This document shows, piece after piece, positions 6,718 through 9,952 of a stretch of DNA of 9,952 bases (position 1 is its first letter; each line of letters starts with the position of its first letter). A program made the position numbers and the translations under genes. The DNA lies in assembly GCA_030693565.1 (NCBI GenBank), contig JAUYAJ010000142.1, positions 1 to 9,952 on the forward strand. The letters run 5' to 3'. The notes below the pieces were generated by a model, which worked only from the letters and a program-made list of their open reading frames with translations, was not told where the DNA came from and searched no databases. Source of the DNA: Rubrivivax sp. (GTDB lineage: Bacteria; Pseudomonadota; Gammaproteobacteria; Burkholderiales; Burkholderiaceae_C).

Positions 6718-6743
6718 GACGGCTGGGCACCGCGACTTATTCC
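6718..6743 (-). promoter_or_regulatory. Candidate ECF-sigma promoter for the NTF2-ECF-anti-sigma operon
   Basis: On the minus strand GGAATAA (6743-6737) is followed after 15 nt by CGTC (6721-6718), the -35/-10 arrangement common to ECF sigma promoters. It lies about 40 nt before the start codon of the NTF2-like gene. I saw no other GGAATAA in the window on either strand. The assignment to this sigma factor is inferred from position and pattern only. Confidence 0.45.
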
Positions 6744-6772
6744 AGACCCTGGCGACAACGGTGCCGCTGCCC

Positions 6773-6785
6773 CCCCGATCCGGGG
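6773..6785 (-). terminator. Weak candidate hairpin after the DUF924 gene
   Basis: CCCCG (6773-6777) and CGGGG (6781-6785) pair around a 3-nt loop, just 5 nt beyond the DUF924 stop codon. There is no T-tract after it on the minus strand, so it is not a standard factor-independent terminator. It may only slow polymerase or be chance in G/C-rich sequence. Confidence 0.2.
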
Positions 6786-6790
6786 CACGG

Positions 6791-7378
6791 CTAGAAGCCA
6801 GAGCCGGGCTGCTGCAGATAGGCCAGTTCGTCGGCGCTGCTGTCGCGGCCGAGCAAGGCGTTGCGGTGCGGGAAGCGACCGAAGCGGCGGATGACGTCGC
6901 GGTGGCGCTGCGCATAGTCGAGCGCGCCAGCCAGCGCCGGGTCGGCGCTGGCCAGGGCTTCGAACAGGCGCACGCTGTCATCCTGGGTGGCGCTGTCTTC
7001 GGCATGTTCGTACGGCAGGTAGACGAACCAGCGCTGCAGCGGCGCCAGCGCAAGGTGGCTGCCATCGGCCACCAGGGCGCGGGCCAACCCGAGCGCGCGT
7101 TCGTCGCCGGCAAAGGCGCGCGCGCTGCCGCGGAAGATGTTGCGTGTGAACTGGTCGAGCATCAGCAGCTGCGCCAGGCGCTGGGCTGGCGTGGTCGACC
7201 AATCCGGCCCCAGCGTGCCGGCCAGCGCCGCTTCGATGCTGGCGCCGAAACGCTGGCGCACGGCGTCGTCGAAGGCCGGATCCTTGCGGAACCACTCGGC
7301 CCGCGTCGCCAGCGGCGCAGCGCCGAACCAGAAGGCCAGCACGGCGTCGGCGCGCGGCGCCGTCATTGGCGCGTTCAT
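6791..7378 (-). CDS. DUF924 family protein
   Basis: This is a conserved bacterial and eukaryotic protein of unknown biochemical function (DUF924, TPR-like helical fold), 195 residues, full length. Recognisable blocks in order are VLAFWFG near the N-terminus, WFRKDPAFDDAVRQRFG, LLMLDQFTRNIFRGSARAF, LQRWFVYLPYEHAED and RHRDVIRRFGRFPHRNALLGR, ending in a Ser/Asp-rich turn and YLQQPGSGF. The ATG at 7378 overlaps the MaoC stop as ATGA, which supports this start; an in-frame ATG four codons later is the alternative. The pairing with MaoC implies coupled translation but does not explain its job. The 111-bp gap after its stop separates it from the sigma-factor cassette, which has its own candidate promoter. 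Confidence 0.92.
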   Translation of the reverse strand: MNAPMTAPRADAVLAFWFGAAPLATRAEWFRKDPAFDDAVRQRFGASIEAALAGTLGPDWSTTPAQRLAQLLMLDQFTRNIFRGSARAFAGDERALGLARALVADGSHLALAPLQRWFVYLPYEHAEDSATQDDSVRLFEALASADPALAGALDYAQRHRDVIRRFGRFPHRNALLGRDSSADELAYLQQPGSGF

Positions 7379-7863
7379 GCGGGCACCGGGGCGGTGGGAC
7401 GGCGCCCGAACATGCCCCAGCCTTCCATGCTGAGCACCGGCAGCTCATGCTGGTTGCGAACTTCCCAGCGCGAGCGCAGCAGGCCGACACCGGGCTTGCT
7501 GGCCATCGGCCGCGCCTCCAGCACCTCGAAGCGCACGCGCAGCGTGTCGCCGAGGAACACCGGCTTGAGCCAGCGCAGCTGGTCGATGCCTGGTGAGCCC
7601 AGGCTGGCCGAGTCGAGCAGGTATTCGTCGCACATCATGCGCATGGCCATCGCGCAGGTGTGCCAGCCGCTGGCGCACAGACCACCGAACAGCGACTCGC
7701 TGCCGGCTTCGTCGTCGAGGTGAAAGGGCTGCGGGTCGTAGGCGCTGGCAAAGGCAATCACGGCTTCGCGGGTGACGGTCATGCTGCCGAAGTCCATGCT
7801 GTGGCCGGCCGGGAAGTCTTCCCAGTACAGGCGCGGCGGGCGGGCGGGGGTGGATGCGCTCAT
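7375..7863 (-). CDS. MaoC-like hydratase/dehydratase
   Basis: Predicted hot-dog-fold enzyme of the MaoC/(R)-specific enoyl-CoA hydratase group, 162 residues from the chosen start. The hydratase-2 active-site pattern is present as AYDPQPFHLDDEAG (41-54), with D43 and H48 in the catalytic positions. It is followed by GGLCASGWHTCAMAMRM (60-76), the matching helix. Likely substrates are 2-enoyl-CoA or related acyl thioesters, but the exact one is not known. The ATG at 7863 (reading MSASTPARPP) has TGAG about 6 nt upstream. In-frame ATG codons at 7875 and 7908 would give longer forms, and the 7908 form would overlap the upstream region of NnrU. Its stop overlaps the DUF924 start (ATGA), so the two form an operon. 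NnrU diverges from it with about 60 bp between starts. Confidence 0.88.
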   Translation of the reverse strand: MSASTPARPPRLYWEDFPAGHSMDFGSMTVTREAVIAFASAYDPQPFHLDDEAGSESLFGGLCASGWHTCAMAMRMMCDEYLLDSASLGSPGIDQLRWLKPVFLGDTLRVRFEVLEARPMASKPGVGLLRSRWEVRNQHELPVLSMEGWGMFGRRPTAPVPA

Positions 7864-7922
7864 GGCGCTCAGCATAGCGGGCGGCGAGAATGAGCGCCGC
7901 TCCAACACCGCCGGTGCCCATC

Positions 7923-8504
7923 ATGTTGCTGCTCGTCCTTGGTCTTGTCCTTTTTCTCGGTCTGCACTCGCTGCGCATCGTCGCCGAAGATTGGCGCACC
8001 CGCACCCGGGCCCGGGTTGGCGAAGGGACCTGGAAAGCCGTCTACTCGGCGCTGTCGATCGTCGGCTTTGTGCTGCTGGTCTGGGGCTACGGCCAAGCGC
8101 GCCAGCAGCCGGTGGTGCTGTGGCCGTCACCGACCTGGACCCGGCATCTGGCGGCTTTGCTGACGCTGCCGGCGTTCGTGCTGCTGGTGGCCGCCTACGT
8201 GCCGCGCAACGGCTTCAAGGCGCGGCTGCACCACCCGATGGTGCTGGCAGTCAAGGTCTGGGCGCTGGCCCATCTGCTGTCCAACAACACGCTGGCCGAC
8301 CTGCTGCTGTTCGGCGCCTTCCTGGTCTGGGCCGCGCTGGCCTTCCGCGCCGCCCGCGGCCGCGACCGCGCCGCTGGCACCACCTACGCGACCGGCAGCC
8401 TGGCGGGCACGCTGGCCACCGTGGTCATCGGCCTGGCGGCCTGGGCCGGCTTTGCGTTCTGGGCCCATGGCGCCTGGATCGGCGTGCGGCCTTTTGGGGG
8501 CTAG
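7923..8504 (+). CDS. NnrU family integral membrane protein
   Basis: Predicted inner-membrane protein of the NnrU family, 193 residues. Family hallmarks are HSLRIVAEDWRTR (15-27), a stretch reading VGEGTWKAVYSALSIVGFVLL, AAYVPRNGFKARLHHPMVLAVKVWALAHLL (90-119) and NNTLADLLLFGAFLVWA (121-137). About five or six membrane helices are visible, at roughly 1-17, 36-56, 75-92, 105-120, 124-142 and 160-182. NnrU was named from genes near denitrification loci, and its relatives include heme/isoprenoid-linked methyltransferase-like proteins; the function is not settled. No nitrite or nitric oxide reductase gene is nearby. I chose ATG 7923 because the hydrophobic first helix starts there; ATG 7890 would add 11 Pro/Ala-rich residues. 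Its TAG stop shares a CTAG with the opposing SRAP stop. Confidence 0.9.
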   Translation: MLLLVLGLVLFLGLHSLRIVAEDWRTRTRARVGEGTWKAVYSALSIVGFVLLVWGYGQARQQPVVLWPSPTWTRHLAALLTLPAFVLLVAAYVPRNGFKARLHHPMVLAVKVWALAHLLSNNTLADLLLFGAFLVWAALAFRAARGRDRAAGTTYATGSLAGTLATVVIGLAAWAGFAFWAHGAWIGVRPFGG

Positions 8505-9193
8505 TCCAGCGGCGCGATCAGCGTCTCGCCCTCGGCGCTGCTACGGTTGACGGTGCGCGCCACCGGCCGCGCCTGCAGCAGCTCGGGCGCGCAAGGCTGG
8601 AGCAAGGGCGCGAGCAGCGCCGGATCCTGCTGCTCGCGCGACAGCCAGAGGTCCCAGTGCTCGCGGCCCAGCAGCACCGGCATGCGGTCGTGCACCGGCG
8701 CCATGGTCGCATTGGCGTCGGTGGTGATGATGCAGCAAGTGAGCAGCCACTCATCCTCATCTTTAGCATCGGTGGGGCGCCAGGCTTCGAACAAGCCGGC
8801 CATCGCGAACAGCGGCGGCGCGTCGGTGCCGCCCGTTGGCGAGAAATACCAGGGCTGTTTGCCAGTCGCCGTGGCCTGCCATTCGTAGAAGCCGCTGGCC
8901 GGCAGCAGGCAGCGCCGGCGCCGCGCCGCCTGGCGGAACGAGGGCTTGTCGAAGACGCCGTCGGCGCGTGCGTTGCTCAGTTTGGCGGCCAGCGCCGGGT
9001 CCTTGGCCCAGTGCGGCAGCAAGCCCCAGCGCATCAGATCAGCGACGCGTTCACCCTCTTTGGTCTGTCGCACCACCGGAACCGGCGACTGCGGGGTGAC
9101 GTTCCAGCGCTTGGGAAACGGCGTGACGCGGGTGACGCTGAATCCCGAGACCAGGGTCCGGGGGTCGTAGGCCACCACATAACGTCCGCACAT
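8501..9193 (-). CDS. yedK: SOS response-associated peptidase family protein (SRAP; YedK/HMCES type)
   Basis: Predicted SRAP domain protein that shields abasic sites in single-stranded DNA by forming a covalent crosslink through its N-terminal cysteine; 230 residues. The start is fixed by the invariant MCGRY, where Cys2 becomes the new N-terminus. Other active-site residues are in place: N74 in LSNARAD (72-78), E104 in SGFYEW (100-105) and H168 in PVHDRMPVLL (166-175). RWNVTPQSPVPVV (29-41) and MRWGLLPHWAKD (54-65) are further family marks. The longer open frame extending up to 9394 is not used, because Cys must be residue 2. No LexA-box pattern (CTGT-N8-ACAG) is visible upstream, so SOS control is not supported here. 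Its TAG overlaps the NnrU stop within CTAG. Confidence 0.95.
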   Translation of the reverse strand: MCGRYVVAYDPRTLVSGFSVTRVTPFPKRWNVTPQSPVPVVRQTKEGERVADLMRWGLLPHWAKDPALAAKLSNARADGVFDKPSFRQAARRRRCLLPASGFYEWQATATGKQPWYFSPTGGTDAPPLFAMAGLFEAWRPTDAKDEDEWLLTCCIITTDANATMAPVHDRMPVLLGREHWDLWLSREQQDPALLAPLLQPCAPELLQARPVARTVNRSSAEGETLIAPLD

Positions 9194-9330
9194 GGCGCCA
9201 TCTTGACATGGGGGCACCCGGCCGGGGGCGCGATGGCGGGGGCCCGCCGCGCTCCGACGTCGGGGTGATGGCTGCCGCGGGCGGCGCCGCCGATCATGAA
9301 GCCATGCCGCAGCGAAAACGCGGCGACGAC

Positions 9331-9335
9331 GGAGG
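9331..9335 (+). promoter_or_regulatory. Strong ribosome binding site (GGAGG)
   Basis: GGAGG lies 7 nt ahead of ATG 9343. It is the best match to the anti-Shine-Dalgarno sequence among the starts examined here and is the main reason to believe in the small 91-residue gene and to choose this start over the upstream in-frame codons. Confidence 0.6.
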
Positions 9336-9342
9336 CTCCCGC

Positions 9343-9618
9343 ATGAACACCTTGCTGATGCTGACGACGCTTCTTTTCGGCCAGCGCCGCGCACCGCCGC
9401 CGGCGCGCGCGGCGCTGATGCCGCTGCCCGAACTCATCGACGACGACGCCCAGGCGCCCGCCGGCTGTGGCTGGTTCGACTCCAGCCACACGCTGCAGCA
9501 AGGTCTGCAAGTGACCGAACACGGCGCCGCCGACGCGGTGTGCGCAGCGCTGCCGCTCGAAGGCTGGCTGGAACTTCAGTTGACCGGCTGGCGGCCGGCG
9601 CTACAGCACCGCGTTTGA
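9343..9618 (+). CDS. Small uncharacterised protein, 91 residues
   Basis: I do not recognise a named family. The 91-residue product starts with a short hydrophobic stretch (MNTLLMLTTLLFG) followed by QRR and a Pro/Ala-rich segment. A second part then has LPELIDDDAQAPAGCGWFDSS (29-48), SSHTLQQGLQVTEH (47-60) and PLEGWLELQLTGW (71-83). The second half, with CGWFDSS and WLELQL, resembles small hypothetical proteins I associate with Burkholderiales, from general impression only. A strong GGAGG site fixes ATG 9343. An internal ATG at residue 26 is an alternative start if the hydrophobic part is not real. Two cysteines are present (42 and 67). Its final 18 bases overlap the tail of the opposing PAP2 gene. 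It is divergent from SRAP with about 150 bp between starts. Confidence 0.6.
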   Translation: MNTLLMLTTLLFGQRRAPPPARAALMPLPELIDDDAQAPAGCGWFDSSHTLQQGLQVTEHGAADAVCAALPLEGWLELQLTGWRPALQHRV

Positions 9619-9952
9619 GCGCTGGCGCGGGCGCTCTTGCCAGGCGCGCTGCATCTGCTCGCGCGTATAGGGCTGCGCATGACCGGACAGACCCAGCGAC
9701 CACAGCGTCACCCAGTGGTGGGTGCGCGAGACCGGCGCGTTGACCGGCATGACCAGCAGCCAGACCGCCAGCCCCGCGGCCAGCCAGACGGGCGCCGGCG
9801 GCGGCGCCAGCGCCTGGCGCGCGCCCATCTGCCAGGCCAGCCCGGCGCCGGCGTATCCCAGCAGCAGCCCCAGAGCGACGTCGGCCACCGAATGGGCGCC
9901 AACGACGATGCGGGACGCGCCGATCAAGCCCGCCAGCAGCGCACCGGCCAGC
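9601..9952 (-). CDS. PAP2-family phosphatase, C-terminal part only (gene runs off the right edge)
   Basis: This is the C-terminal part of a predicted inner-membrane PAP2 (type 2 phosphatidic acid phosphatase) protein, 116 complete codons visible plus the stop. The reading frame stays open through 9952, so the start lies outside the window. The decisive motif is SRIVVGAHSVAD (residues S-R-x5-H-x3-D), the third PAP2 signature with the catalytic His. It is followed by a membrane helix (VALGLLLGYAGAGLAW), a second one (VWLAAGLAVWLLVMPV) and a basic tail ending QERPRQRSNAVL. Family members remove phosphate from lipid phosphates such as undecaprenyl pyrophosphate or phosphatidate. The first two PAP2 motifs would be upstream and cannot be checked. 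Its stop lies inside the end of the small plus-strand ORF. Confidence 0.85.
   Translation of the reverse strand, partial: LAGALLAGLIGASRIVVGAHSVADVALGLLLGYAGAGLAWQMGARQALAPPPAPVWLAAGLAVWLLVMPVNAPVSRTHHWVTLWSLGLSGHAQPYTREQMQRAWQERPRQRSNAVL

Noticed and set aside
5687..7723. 678-codon open frame on the plus strand across the sigma cassette, DUF924 and MaoC
   Set aside because: It runs antisense through five well-supported genes and has no recognisable domain; a shadow frame of GC-rich coding DNA.
9203..9208. Exact TTGACA (-35 consensus) on the plus strand upstream of the small gene
   Set aside because: No -10-like hexamer occurs 16-18 nt later; the sequence there is all G/C, so a sigma-70 promoter cannot be supported.
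7772..9268. 498-codon open frame on the plus strand across NnrU and SRAP
   Set aside because: It is out of frame with NnrU and antisense to SRAP, with a low-complexity product; both real genes have clear family motifs.
9194..9300. LexA operator expected for an SOS-associated gene
   Set aside because: No CTGT-N8-ACAG or near match is visible upstream of the SRAP start; the family name does not require SOS control.

Overview
The window comes from a high-GC genome with densely packed genes. It is most consistent with a betaproteobacterium of the Burkholderiales, in the Rubrivivax/Leptothrix/Ideonella-like neighbourhood. That placement is an inference. It rests on the strong G/C third-position bias, on two solitary Bug/TctC periplasmic binding proteins (a family greatly expanded in Burkholderiales), and on the mix of NnrU, MaoC, DUF924 and SRAP housekeeping genes. 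No rRNA, tRNA, CRISPR array, complete insertion sequence or phage gene was seen.

Layout. Positions 1-367 hold no gene I can recognise. This stretch is visibly less GC-rich than the rest and carries a perfect 9-bp inverted repeat and a run of ten C. Positions 368-4848 form a transport block. A Bug-type solute-binding protein on the minus strand diverges from a TonB-dependent outer-membrane receptor, which is followed 55 bp later by a second Bug-type protein on the same strand. No TctA/TctB-type membrane component is present. Positions 4873-6679 (minus) hold a three-gene signalling cassette: an exported NTF2/SnoaL-like protein, an ECF sigma factor and a one-pass membrane anti-sigma factor. A candidate ECF-type promoter lies just upstream. 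Positions 6791-7863 (minus) hold a MaoC-like hydratase and a DUF924 protein joined by an ATGA stop/start overlap. NnrU-like membrane protein (7923-8504, plus) diverges from MaoC and converges tail-to-tail on an SRAP/YedK-type DNA-protein crosslink protein (8501-9193, minus). A small uncharacterised 91-residue ORF (plus) and the C-terminal end of a PAP2-family phosphatase (minus, running off the right edge) close the window.

How the genes may work together. The receptor and the two binding proteins could handle one compound from outer membrane to periplasm, but the substrate is unknown. The sigma/anti-sigma pair is very probably a regulatory pair, because the genes are translationally coupled. 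The NTF2-like protein is either its co-regulated effector or part of the sensing step. The rest look like ordinary housekeeping or accessory genes. Nothing here is clearly a new system. The NTF2-ECF-anti-sigma cassette with its promoter, and the receptor flanked by binding proteins, are the parts most worth following up.
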